DNA of 64,000 nt from Corynebacterium kroppenstedtii. Lineage in GTDB: Bacteria > Actinomycetota > Actinomycetes > Mycobacteriales > Mycobacteriaceae. The DNA lies in the NCBI RefSeq assembly GCF_003243515.1, contig NZ_QFRA01000006.1, positions 62,001 through 126,000 of the forward strand. The letters are read 5' to 3'. Both the position numbers and the translations under genes were made by a program. Shown here piece after piece: positions 28,199-36,200 of this stretch; position 1 is the stretch's first letter, and every line of letters begins with the position of its first letter. The notes beneath the pieces were generated by a model. It ran no database searches and was not told where the DNA came from. It saw nothing but the letters and a program-made list of their open reading frames with translations.

Positions 28199-29098
28199 GT
28201 GGAAAGCAACCGTAACTACCTCGACACCGAGGGAATTCATGCACCACGGGGGCTTCGGGAACGCAAGCGCTTAGAAACCCTGTGCGCTATCGAAGATCAC
28301 GCCACTCGGCTTGTCCTCGAAAAAGGCTATGACAGCGTCACTATCGAGGACATCGTCGACGCAGCGAATATTTCGAAACGCACGTTCTTCAACTACGTCG
28401 ACTCCAAGGAAATTGCCGTCCTCGGTCACCCTGTTGTTGACATTCCGGATGAAGAACGAAAAGAATTCCTAGCTGCCGATCCGCAACATGTGACGGTGGC
28501 CTTGGTGGACCTCATCCTCCAGACAAGTTTCGCGTCGCGCGGCCGCAGTGACGAGTTCTCAGCGCTGCTGCGTAGCCGTCGGAAGGAGATCATCCGCGAT
28601 AACCCTAATGTCGCAGCTCCGCTTTTTGGACTGACTATCCAACGCTTCCACAACATCGTGGAACTGGTCGACGAATTTTTCAATCTCCACCCGGAGCGTC
28701 GATCGCTTCCACAAACTGCTTTTCCGAGCACAGAGAACACAGGTGGCGTATCTGAGGAAGCCGTCACCCTGACAATGCTGTGCCAAGACGCCGTCCGGAT
28801 CGGAACGCTCCGGTGGACTAGACAACCCGATGGCACCAATGGGCATCGTCGCCTCCGCGATTGCTGCCTGGGCGCTTTCACCCTGTTCTACGACGTTTTA
28901 GGAGCTCCTCCCCCAGAATGTTTGGCCAGCACGACGCCACCGAGTGCAGCGTCGGAAAGAAAAAGCAGTGACGACATCAATCTGGACATCACTGACGACC
29001 ACTCAACTAACGTCGACAAACAAACCAACAGCAAACAGAACGTCGACAAGAAAAATAAAAACAACAACAACGACGACGAACGTAACGATGAGAAATGA
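28199..29098 (+). CDS. TetR-family regulator of the adjacent MFS exporter
   Basis: This is a 299-residue regulator, long for the family. The helix-turn-helix lies at about residues 20-65 (RERKRLETLCAIEDHATRLV, SVTIEDIVDAANISKRTFFN, YVDSKE). The ligand domain runs to about residue 245. The tail of some 55 residues is almost only Asn, Asp, Lys, Ser and Thr, probably disordered. GTG 28199 follows TAAGG at good spacing; TTG 28190 is an alternative. The stop lies 14 bases before the exporter start, so the two form an operon that the TetR protein probably represses itself. Confidence 0.87.
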   Translation: MESNRNYLDTEGIHAPRGLRERKRLETLCAIEDHATRLVLEKGYDSVTIEDIVDAANISKRTFFNYVDSKEIAVLGHPVVDIPDEERKEFLAADPQHVTVALVDLILQTSFASRGRSDEFSALLRSRRKEIIRDNPNVAAPLFGLTIQRFHNIVELVDEFFNLHPERRSLPQTAFPSTENTGGVSEEAVTLTMLCQDAVRIGTLRWTRQPDGTNGHRRLRDCCLGAFTLFYDVLGAPPPECLASTTPPSAASERKSSDDINLDITDDHSTNVDKQTNSKQNVDKKNKNNNNDDERNDEK

Positions 29099-29112
29099 GA
29101 GGATGATGCACA

Positions 29113-30798
29113 GTGTGTAAACACAATGGCGCACACAGCGACGCCACCAGCGACAACGCTGTGAACACGTCCGGGCAGCACCTATCCAGCCGTGTGATTA
29201 CGCCGGAATCAGTGAAAGACATTGATTCGCCGGCAGATCAGACATCACCAACCACTGAGAGAACATCCTCCACACCGAAGAATAAGAGCAACATCCCTGC
29301 GGTCATGGTGGCCATCATGTCCGCCATGCTGCTGGCGAGCTTGGACCAGATGCTGTTCTCAACGGCCCTCCCGACGATCGTCGGTGACCTCGGTGGCGTC
29401 GAGCACATGTCGTGGGTCATTACGTCCTACCTGCTGTGTCAGACGATTATGATGCCGATCTACGGCAAACTCGGTGATCAAATCGGCCGCAAACCGATCT
29501 TCGTCGGCGCGATTGCTATCTTCCTTATCGGGTCGATCATCGGTGGACTCTCACAGTCGATGGCGCAGCTGATCATCGGCCGCGGTATCCAAGGCCTCGG
29601 CGGTGGCGGACTCATGATCCTCTCGCAGGCGATTATGGCCGACGTCGTTCCCCCTCGTGAACGCGGTAAGTACGCGGGCTGGATGGGATCCGTTTTCGGT
29701 GTGTCCTCAGTGCTCGGCCCCGTGCTTGGTGGTTGGTTCACGGACGGCCCCGGATGGCGATGGGCTTTCTGGATTAACCTGCCTGTCGGCCTTCTCGCCG
29801 TTGCCATTGCACTGTTCGCTCTGAAGCTGCCGAAGCGCGGCACGGGACTAAAGCTCGATTACCTCGGCATTATCTTCATGGCGACGTCCGCATCGTGTCT
29901 GATCCTCTTCACGTCGTGGGGCGGAAACCAGTACTCCTGGAGCTCACCCACGATCATCGGTCTGGAGATCGGAACCGTCGTTGCGGCCGCAATCTTCGTC
30001 TTCATCGAATTGCGCGCTAAAGATCCGCTGATCCCGATGTCGCTGTTCAAGAACCGCAACTTCAACCTGGTCACCCTGGGCGGTCTGTGCGTCGGCATCG
30101 TGATGTTCGGCGTCATGAGCTACATGCCCACCTACTTCCAGATGGTCCACAACATGAACCCGACCACCTCCGGTTTCATGATGATCTCCATGATGGTCGG
30201 ATTGATGGGAACGTCCATCGGGTTGGGCAATGTTGTCACCCGAACCGGCAAATACCGGATCTATCCCCCTATCGGCATGCTCATCGTGGTTGCCTCGTGT
30301 GTGCTTCTGCACCGGATCACCGTTGATACCTCGCTGTGGTACCTCGGCCTGTGCCTCTTCATCATGGGTGTTGGCCTGGGTATGACCATGCAGATCCTGA
30401 TCCTGGTGGTCCAGAACTCATTCCCGATCCAAAAGGTCGGCGTTGCCACAGGAAGCAACACCTTCTTCCGCCAGATCGGTTCGTCACTCGGCTCTGCTCT
30501 GGTCGGCGGGATTTTCACCAACCGCATTAGTGAGCTGGTCGCGGACCGTATGCCAGCTGCCATGGCACAGCTTCCGCCGGAGGTACAGCAGAAGTTCGGA
30601 CAACAATCGAGTGGGCTCGACGCCGATAGCCTCACGCCTGAACTCGTTGGTTCGCTGCCTGGTCCGCTCAAGGACATGTTCATGGGAGCCTACAACGACG
30701 CGTTAACTCCGGTGTTCATCGTTGTGATCCCGTTCGCCGTTCTCGCATTCATCTTGTTCGCCCTCGTCCGCGAAGAGAAGCTGCGGAACTCGGTGTAA
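29113..30798 (+). CDS. MFS multidrug exporter (EmrB/QacA, DHA2 type)
   Basis: This is a 561-residue protein with 14 predicted helices. After 55 polar residues TM1 carries SLDQMLFSTALPTIVGDLGG (motif D1), followed by GKLGDQIGRKP (motif A) and RGIQGLGGGGLMILSQAIMA (motif B). Motif C reads GSVFGVSSVLGPVLGGWF. A periplasmic loop before the last helix has QLPPEVQQKFG. Relatives export lipophilic drugs, dyes or lipids with proton exchange. The GTG at 29113 follows GAGAGG; GTG 29161 is in frame. The real substrate is unknown. Confidence 0.9.
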   Translation: MCKHNGAHSDATSDNAVNTSGQHLSSRVITPESVKDIDSPADQTSPTTERTSSTPKNKSNIPAVMVAIMSAMLLASLDQMLFSTALPTIVGDLGGVEHMSWVITSYLLCQTIMMPIYGKLGDQIGRKPIFVGAIAIFLIGSIIGGLSQSMAQLIIGRGIQGLGGGGLMILSQAIMADVVPPRERGKYAGWMGSVFGVSSVLGPVLGGWFTDGPGWRWAFWINLPVGLLAVAIALFALKLPKRGTGLKLDYLGIIFMATSASCLILFTSWGGNQYSWSSPTIIGLEIGTVVAAAIFVFIELRAKDPLIPMSLFKNRNFNLVTLGGLCVGIVMFGVMSYMPTYFQMVHNMNPTTSGFMMISMMVGLMGTSIGLGNVVTRTGKYRIYPPIGMLIVVASCVLLHRITVDTSLWYLGLCLFIMGVGLGMTMQILILVVQNSFPIQKVGVATGSNTFFRQIGSSLGSALVGGIFTNRISELVADRMPAAMAQLPPEVQQKFGQQSSGLDADSLTPELVGSLPGPLKDMFMGAYNDALTPVFIVVIPFAVLAFILFALVREEKLRNSV

Positions 30799-31180
30799 AG
30801 ACGTGGTGTAAATACAACGCTGCTATAGAACGGCCCCTCGCGCGTCGGCACAACCCGTATTGTGTCAGCGCGCGATTTTGGGTTATACGACAAATATTTG
30901 TCCGTATACCGGAAAACTGCGGGGAAATATGCGGGGTGCGTGGCAAAACTGCGGGGGATATGGCCAAAAATGGCCGAAAATTGACCGTATACCCCCGCAC
31001 TTTTATTCGAAGCGGATATATGGTTGCCGAGCATATATTTTAATTTTGCCTAGATCAAAGGCCAGAAACCACCGGGCTCGGAAACACTTTCTTTCGTATT
31101 ACCCGCGATTATTTGCCGACGGTATTGCGCAGCCACGGGTTGTTGCGCCGGCCGGCCTTATGGTGCCCGCCCGGGGTGTT
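30799..31180. other. Convergent gene-free region dense in dyads
   Basis: Between the exporter and the GNAT lie 382 bases without a gene. GACAAATATTTGTC (30889-30902) is a perfect palindrome, extended on both sides by TATACG/CGTATA with one bulge. TGCGGGGG (30950-30957) pairs with CCCCCGCA (30992-30999), enclosing a smaller hairpin GGCCA-AAAA-TGGCC (30962-30975), and is followed by CTTTTATT. The nested stem with T-rich tail could terminate the exporter transcript. AAAACTGCGGGG occurs twice nearby (30913-30924 and 30945-30956). The AT/GC alternation is unlike either neighbour. Confidence 0.5.
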
Positions 31181-31687
31181 CTACAGCAGCTTTTCGTAAA
31201 TTGCGCACTGGCGGTATTGGTCCGACCACGGACCGTAATCCATCCACCCGTGCCGCTGGAGTGTGCCCACTTTCCTGAACCCCACCTTCGCGTGGAGGGC
31301 TTGAGACGCGGAGTTGTCCTCAAAAATCCATCCGGTGATGGTCCACGCGCCCCACTCCTTTGCCTTCGCAGCGGAGTGCTCCAGAAGAGCAGCCCCTACT
31401 CCACGTCCCGACGAAGCCGGATCAATATAAATCGAATCCTCGAGGAAACCAGTCAAGGACGGCCGATGATAGAACGGCATGAGGGCAACCCACCCGAGAA
31501 TCTTCCCCTCATCTTCCGCGACGAAACACAGCTCAGGGATCTTCTTGTCGACGAACTCCTCCCACGTGACCGGAGACGCTTCATATGCACCGTTGCCTGT
31601 ATCGAGCCCGGCCTGGTGGATACGTGCCACGTCTGGATAATCGTCGCGCGTCATAGGGCGGATAGTTCCTGTGAACGATGCTGTCAT
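31181..31687 (-). CDS. GNAT-family N-acetyltransferase (phosphinothricin acetyltransferase-like)
   Basis: This 168-residue enzyme resembles Pat/MnaT types that acetylate phosphinothricin, methionine sulfone or similar amino-acid analogues. It has TIRPMTRDDYPDVARIHQAG, YEASPVTWEEF, GWVALMPFYHRPSLTGFLED, the acetyl-CoA loop PASSGRGVGAALLEH (about 95-109) and a C-terminal KVGFRKVGTLQRHGW. It is monocistronic and intact. The native substrate cannot be read from the sequence. Confidence 0.88.
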   Translation of the reverse strand: MTASFTGTIRPMTRDDYPDVARIHQAGLDTGNGAYEASPVTWEEFVDKKIPELCFVAEDEGKILGWVALMPFYHRPSLTGFLEDSIYIDPASSGRGVGAALLEHSAAKAKEWGAWTITGWIFEDNSASQALHAKVGFRKVGTLQRHGWMDYGPWSDQYRQCAIYEKLL

Positions 31688-31740
31688 AACGCTCTATTGT
31701 TCCATCCCGTACAGACGTCCCGTGCACACGTCCCAGGACG

Positions 31741-32358
31741 CTATCGCGACGACCGAGCCGTGCGCCCCCGCACGATCCCGACGAGGTTCTGGATGTCGCG
31801 GTTGTCACGGGATTGCAACCACACCATGGCCAGCCGTGTCGGGCGCCCATCGCTCAAGACAACGTCTTTCACCCCGCGCTTATTGATTACCCGCAACAAC
31901 GGGCGGGGTGCGATAACAACACCGACGTTCGCTGCGACAACCTCAAGCGCAGAGCGGACGTCGGCAATATCGACTCGGAAGTCAGGCGGCTGCGGTGCCC
32001 ACATGATCTTTTCGTCCTCCAGATCATGCAAACTGACCTCCGGAAACAGTGCGATGGGGTTGTCCTTGGGGACTGCGACACCGGGCTGTTCTTCGTACAA
32101 CTCGATGAGGTGGATCGATTGACCCCTCGCTTCAGCATCCTTAACGACGCCCTCCCGTCCGCGACTATCCATGCGGACGAATGCTACATCGGCCTTCCCG
32201 TGCAGGACATAAGGAAGTGGATTATCAGCGGCGGCCGACGCAATGCGCACACGACGATTCGCACCACGTGACGCACCACCGTGGCGGTCATCAAAACGGC
32301 GGAACCATTTGTCGGGAAGAAGTCCCGGAACGAAGGCGACCTTGAGGTATTCGGTCAT
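31741..32358 (-). CDS. LysR-type substrate-binding domain protein without HTH
   Basis: This 205-residue protein begins MTEYLKVAFVPGLLPDKWFR and matches only the effector-binding half of LysR regulators (YVLHGKADVAFVRMD, GVAVPKDNPIALFPEVSL, GVVIAPRPLLRVINKRG). No DNA-binding domain precedes it; the upstream frame to 32478 encodes none. It diverges from a DUF5997 gene, a pairing common in actinobacteria, so the two may act together. The ATG at 32358 gives the conserved N-terminus. Confidence 0.82.
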   Translation of the reverse strand: MTEYLKVAFVPGLLPDKWFRRFDDRHGGASRGANRRVRIASAAADNPLPYVLHGKADVAFVRMDSRGREGVVKDAEARGQSIHLIELYEEQPGVAVPKDNPIALFPEVSLHDLEDEKIMWAPQPPDFRVDIADVRSALEVVAANVGVVIAPRPLLRVINKRGVKDVVLSDGRPTRLAMVWLQSRDNRDIQNLVGIVRGRTARSSR

Positions 32359-32476
32359 GAACAGATCGTAACGTACGACGCCCACGCCCGGCGCGGAGAG
32401 GAACTCGAACTTGAGAGGAACAACGCAGTGCCGAGAGCGTCGGGATAGGAACTGGTTATGCATTACTCTGGTGCGC

Positions 32477-32881
32477 ATGAACGATACTCATTCGCATAGT
32501 GATCACACGTCCGGGGCGCAGCCATCAAGTACTCGTATGAAGCCCATGACGGCGGCGAAGAAGCTCAATATTTTTCTCCCTGCCACACCGGAGGAGTTCC
32601 AGAAGACGGCACTTACCCATGATGAATTCGTGGGTTTACAGAACAATCCACCTCAGTGGTTGAAAGATTTGCGGGCGAATGGGCCTCATCCTCGGGCGGA
32701 AGTTGCGCGGAAGCTCAGCGTCACTGCTGCAGCATTGAAGCGCAATGACATGGATAAGCCGCTCACTACTGCCGAAATTAACGACCTTCTCAATGATCGC
32801 CCGGAGTGGCTAGAGGAAGAGCGGAAGTCGTTGGCAGAGGAACGCGAGCGTCGTCACACTGCAAACGAAAACCATAAGTAA
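32477..32881 (+). CDS. DUF5997 protein
   Basis: This is a 134-residue cytoplasmic protein of a conserved actinobacterial family of unknown function. The core starts near KPMTAAKKLNIFLPATPEEF, then LTHDEFVGLQNNPPQWLKDL, RAEVARKLSVTAAALKR, LTTAEINDLLNDRPEWLEEE and a charged tail. ATG 32477 is used; the family core could also start at an ATG near 32537. The helical middle resembles a small DNA-binding fold, which would suit a partner for the divergent LysR-like domain, but this is inference. Confidence 0.8.
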   Translation: MNDTHSHSDHTSGAQPSSTRMKPMTAAKKLNIFLPATPEEFQKTALTHDEFVGLQNNPPQWLKDLRANGPHPRAEVARKLSVTAAALKRNDMDKPLTTAEINDLLNDRPEWLEEERKSLAEERERRHTANENHK

Positions 32882-32892
32882 TGCGTGTAGGG

Positions 32893-32912
32893 TGGCGCTA
32901 CTAGCGCCCTTT
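32893..32912. terminator. Bidirectional hairpin between DUF5997 and enoyl-CoA hydratase remnant
   Basis: GGCGCTA and TAGCGCC form a near-perfect dyad with a one-base centre (32894-32908), followed by CTTT on the plus strand. It overlaps the ancestral stop of the hydratase, so it may end both converging transcripts. Confidence 0.45.
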
Positions 32913-33726
32913 GAACTGGGGTTTCTCTTTTCGACGAATGATCGCACTGCCTCTTGATGGTCTTCTGTGAAAGCTAGGCGCGCCTGAGCATCCGCCTCCC
33001 TGGTAGCCGCGGCCATCACAGCCTGCTCGTCTCTCACCAGGCTTTTGATTTCGCAGAACGACTTCGTTGGGCCATTCGCCAACGCTAGAGCGAACTTCGT
33101 CGCCGCCTCGTCAGCTCGGTGGTCGTCGGTGACCTCGGTGACAAGTCCCAGGTCATACGCGCGCTCAGCTGTCAGCTGCTGGTCGCGACACAACAAATCC
33201 AGAGCCTTGGCAGGTCCGACGATGGATGTGAGTGGTGAGATAGCCCGCAATCGGAGGCCAATCCAACGCCGGCGAAGGAGCCTGTGAAAGATGCCGTTCG
33301 GGAGGCAATGCGGAAGTCACAATTCAAAGCTAAGGACCACCCCGCGCCGGCCGCTGGCCCAGAAATAGCCGCGACAACAGGGACTTTGATGGCGAGCAGG
33401 GCCTCGACCATGGGGTTGTATTCGTCGACAACCTTGCCCATCTTCTGCCCCGTGGACAAGTCCTGGAGATGCTCCCTGAGGTCTTGCCCGACGCAGAAGG
33501 ACTTCCTCTCGGCGGTGATAAGCACGGCGCGGACGCTCGGGTCAGTGGCCGCTTCAAACTCTTCGCGGAGACGCGTTCGAAGTGCCTTATTGATGGCGTT
33601 ATATCCTTCTGGCCGCCGCAGCGTGATCACACGCACAACGCCAGAGGCAGCCTCGGCTGCACTTGTTGGTTGTGCTGTCTCAACATCCAGGTTCTCGACG
33701 CCCACCACGTCTTGTTCGTCCGACAT
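32901..33726 (-). pseudogene. Enoyl-CoA hydratase/isomerase, two frameshifts
   Basis: This is a crotonase-fold protein of about 270 residues when repaired. The start at 33726 (MSDEQDVVG) follows AAAGG. The first frame has LRRPEGYNAINKALRTRLRE, SFCVGQDLREHL and PVVAAISGPAAGAGWSLALNCDFRIAS with the oxyanion-hole pattern. It breaks after GLASDCGL near 33240, where one added base restores SPLTSIVGPAKALDLL. A second shift in the last codons (KRNPSSKG in place of PQFKGR-stop) near 32925 removes the normal end. It lies 65 bases downstream of the intact acyl-CoA dehydrogenase in the same direction, so the next beta-oxidation-like step seems lost. Confidence 0.83.
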
Positions 33727-33791
33727 AACAGCCTTTCTGGTTGCCGTGGGGCATGGGGAGCCAGCTCACCGCACCGTGGTTTGGTCGTACC

Positions 33792-34967
33792 TTATTTGCC
33801 AGCGCCCTTGGCAAGGCGACGAGCAATGATTTCCTTCATGATTTCGTTCGGGCCACCGTAGATTGGCTGCACGCGCGTATCCAGGTAATGCGTGGCGATG
33901 GGGTATTCCATCATGAAGCCATAGCCACCATGCATTTGCAGCGCGTTGTTCACCACTTCGACCTGCAGATCCGTGGTCCACCACTTGGCCATCGCCGCAG
34001 TTGTCTCATCAAGTTCGCCCTTGACTTTTGTCTCAATGCAGGCGTCGACGAATGACTGAGCAGCTTGGATCTTGGTTGCCATCTCAGCGAGCATCCACCC
34101 GTAGGCCTGGTGGTCGACCAGTCGTTTGCCGAAGGTCTTACGGTCCTGGCTGTGCTGATAGACGAGGTCGAAAGCGCGGCGCGAGGTTGCTACAGAGCCA
34201 ACGGCAATGGATAGCCGCTCTTGCGCCAAGTTGTGCCTCAGGTAACCGAAACCGGCACCTTCCTCACCGAGGAGGTTCTCAGCGGGAACGGTGACGTTTT
34301 CAAAGGACAACTCCGCGGTGTCCTGCGCCTTAAGGCCAACTTTCTTCAGCGGCCCCGTCTTGGTGTACCCCTCCATACCGTCCTCAACAATGAGGAGCGA
34401 AACACCGGCGCGGCCCTTTTCAGGGGCAGTGACGGCCACGATAATCGTGAAGTCTGCTTGGACGCCATTGGAGATGAATGTCTTGGCACCATTCACGATG
34501 TAGCTACCGTCGGCGTCTTTCTTAGCAAGCGTGCGGATTCCCGCCAGGTCAGCTCCGGCACCCGGCTCCGTCATAGCGATAGCGGCGATCTTCTCACCAG
34601 CACAGAGTGGACGCAGGAAGCGCTCTTTTTGCTCGTCATCGGCGAAGCGCTCGAGGTAAGGAACGACCAAGTCATTGATCGTCTGCACAGAGACAATGAC
34701 CGAACCACAATCGGACTGGGCCAGCTCTTCCGAGAGGATGGCGTTAAATCGCCAGTCGTCCATGCCTCCACCGCCGAATTTTTCGTCGGCAGTAATACCT
34801 AAAAGTCCGAGTTCACCGGCTTTTTTGTACATGCCGCGGTCGCAATAGCCCTGTTCATGCCACTGATCAACATGAGGGGTGATTTCCTTGGCGACGAAAT
34901 CGCGGGCGGTTTCACGAAACATCTTGTGCTCGTCATCGAAAATCGTGCGAGGTAAGAAGTTCTTCAT
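33792..34967 (-). CDS. Acyl-CoA dehydrogenase
   Basis: This 391-residue flavoenzyme of the FadE family oxidises acyl-CoA to enoyl-CoA. It has MFRETARDFVAKEI, the FAD/substrate region AIAMTEPGAGADLAGIRT and NGAKTFISNG, then DRKTFGKRLVDHQA, LQMHGGYGFMMEYP and VQPIYGGPNEIMKEIIARR. The medium-chain catalytic Glu position reads Gly (YGGP); a Glu is instead present in LAQERLSIA, as in long-chain and isovaleryl enzymes, so the substrate is probably long or branched. AAGGAG precedes the ATG. The downstream hydratase is broken. Confidence 0.9.
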   Translation of the reverse strand: MKNFLPRTIFDDEHKMFRETARDFVAKEITPHVDQWHEQGYCDRGMYKKAGELGLLGITADEKFGGGGMDDWRFNAILSEELAQSDCGSVIVSVQTINDLVVPYLERFADDEQKERFLRPLCAGEKIAAIAMTEPGAGADLAGIRTLAKKDADGSYIVNGAKTFISNGVQADFTIIVAVTAPEKGRAGVSLLIVEDGMEGYTKTGPLKKVGLKAQDTAELSFENVTVPAENLLGEEGAGFGYLRHNLAQERLSIAVGSVATSRRAFDLVYQHSQDRKTFGKRLVDHQAYGWMLAEMATKIQAAQSFVDACIETKVKGELDETTAAMAKWWTTDLQVEVVNNALQMHGGYGFMMEYPIATHYLDTRVQPIYGGPNEIMKEIIARRLAKGAGK

Positions 34968-35233
34968 GGGATATGCGCTCCTTATCTGTCCTTTTTGTGA
35001 TTAGCAGCAGTTTTCGAGGTCTGACAGTGACCGCGACGTGAACACTACTTTAGGTGGTAGGTCATGATTTACATGCGATCGTAACCCATGTCACAGTATC
35101 GCGAGGGCTATTTATCAATCACGACATGGCGAGATAAGAAGGCCGGGGGTAAAAATTACCCCCGGATTAGATTGTCCAAAATCCCACTGACCAGGTGATT
35201 TCAATTATTGATACAAATAAGTTGCTTAAATCA

Positions 35234-35265
35234 TTGACGGATTGCTTTAGGTAAGGCTAAATTGA
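35234..35265 (+). promoter_or_regulatory. Promoter with DtxR-like iron box
   Basis: TTGACG (35234-35239) and TAAATT (35258-35263) are 18 bp apart. TTAGGTAAGGCTAAATTGA (35247-35265) matches 14 of 19 positions of the DtxR consensus as I remember it (TTAGGTTAGCCTAACCTAA) and covers the -10 element, the position used for iron-dependent repression. It points to the plus strand, where no known gene follows. Confidence 0.5.
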
Positions 35266-35508
35266 AGCTCGTACCGCAGCGGGATGTTCGAGAACGCTCT
35301 ACCACCCGGGGACATCAGGGGTTCCCTAGGTAGGCGGAGCATCTCAGAGTGGTGCACAGTGATGAAAATCGATACTGGTTGTGCTGGTTCGATCGGCAAG
35401 GGTCATTCCTCTTCTCCCCTTCCTGATCTGCCTTCCCTCAGCGCTCGTCACCTCCTCCAGGCGCCGAGGACACCAGCACTGTCGTCGCCAATATCGACCT
35501 CCGGAATA

Positions 35509-35553
35509 GAAACGGCACTGTGATGGCCTCGTCAACCATCACAGTGCCGTTTC
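35509..35553. terminator. Strong 18-bp hairpin downstream of pncA
   Basis: Arms of 18 bp (35509-35526 and 35536-35553, core ACGGCACTGTGATGG) pair perfectly around a nine-base loop. It can end pncA on the minus strand, and also any transcript from the orphan promoter on the plus strand (followed by TCACTTCTC). Confidence 0.82.
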
Positions 35554-35571
35554 ACTTCTCAGAATCAGAAG

Positions 35572-36198
35572 CTAACGCATACACGCACCTGCATGCTTCA
35601 TATCTTCCACGGCCTTCGCGCTGGAATCAGGGGCAACACCTGCGCACAAGTCCGAGAGAAGAGTGACGGTGAATCCCTCTGCAATTCCATCGAGCATCGT
35701 CGCCTTCACACAGAAACCTGTCGCGATCCCGCAGACGTCGATGTACTCGATCCCCTGCTTGCGTAACCAGGGGCCTAGTCTCTCCGGCTGCCCACCGCCC
35801 GAGGCCTCGTCGGTTCCTTCTAGATAACCCTCAAAACCGCTATAGGCAGCTTCGTATTCGCCCTTCAGGAACCAGTAGTCGACAGAGGAGACATCAAGAT
35901 TGGGGTGCGACTCAGCCCCCGGGGTGCCAACCTTGCAATGGACGGGCCACGTCTCGGCGAAATCGGGCTCCACACCGGATGGTGCAAAGTGTGAACCAGG
36001 GTCGATGTGCCAGTCCTTAGTTCCCACAATGAAGTCATACTTGGCGGCAATGTCCGTACGCTGGACATAGTCGGAGATTCCCGCGGCCACGGTGTCACCG
36101 CCCTCGCAAGCCAGCGCACCACCAGGGCAGAAGTCATTCTGAACGTCGACAATGACTAAGCATCGGTGGGTGTGTGTGGAACTATTCGTATCGCGCAT
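35572..36198 (-). CDS. pncA: Nicotinamidase/isochorismatase-family amidase
   Basis: PncA converts nicotinamide to nicotinic acid for NAD salvage and activates pyrazinamide in mycobacteria. The 208-residue protein shows the triad regions VIVDVQNDFCPGGALA (Asp), GTKDWH (Lys region and metal His) and VCGIATGFCVKATMLDG (nucleophile Cys), with metal ligands near DPGSHF. The ATG at 36198 starts two bases after the glyA stop, so translation is coupled; an in-frame TTG at 36216 overlaps glyA. The loop YLEGTDEASGGGQPERLG is slightly longer than usual. Confidence 0.9.
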   Translation of the reverse strand: MRDTNSSTHTHRCLVIVDVQNDFCPGGALACEGGDTVAAGISDYVQRTDIAAKYDFIVGTKDWHIDPGSHFAPSGVEPDFAETWPVHCKVGTPGAESHPNLDVSSVDYWFLKGEYEAAYSGFEGYLEGTDEASGGGQPERLGPWLRKQGIEYIDVCGIATGFCVKATMLDGIAEGFTVTLLSDLCAGVAPDSSAKAVEDMKHAGACMR

Positions 36199-36200
36199 GA

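Larger units (their letters stand above)
34968..35571. other. 600-base region with an orphan promoter and no recognised gene
   Basis: Besides the DtxR-like promoter (35234-35265) and a strong hairpin (35509-35553), this stretch has only a 79-codon frame at 35284-35523 (MFENALPPGDIRG...). That frame has poor initiation signals and no family likeness. Its stop lies inside the hairpin stem. A small RNA or a small protein are both possible. Confidence 0.5.

Noticed and set aside
30860..32122. 420-codon plus-strand frame
   Set aside because: It runs antisense through the GNAT and LysR-like genes, has Arg/Ser/His-rich shadow composition and no family motif.
35284..35523. 79-codon plus-strand frame after the DtxR-like promoter
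   Set aside because: Poor ribosome binding site, no recognisable sequence, stop inside a hairpin stem. Kept only as a possibility within the orphan-transcript finding.
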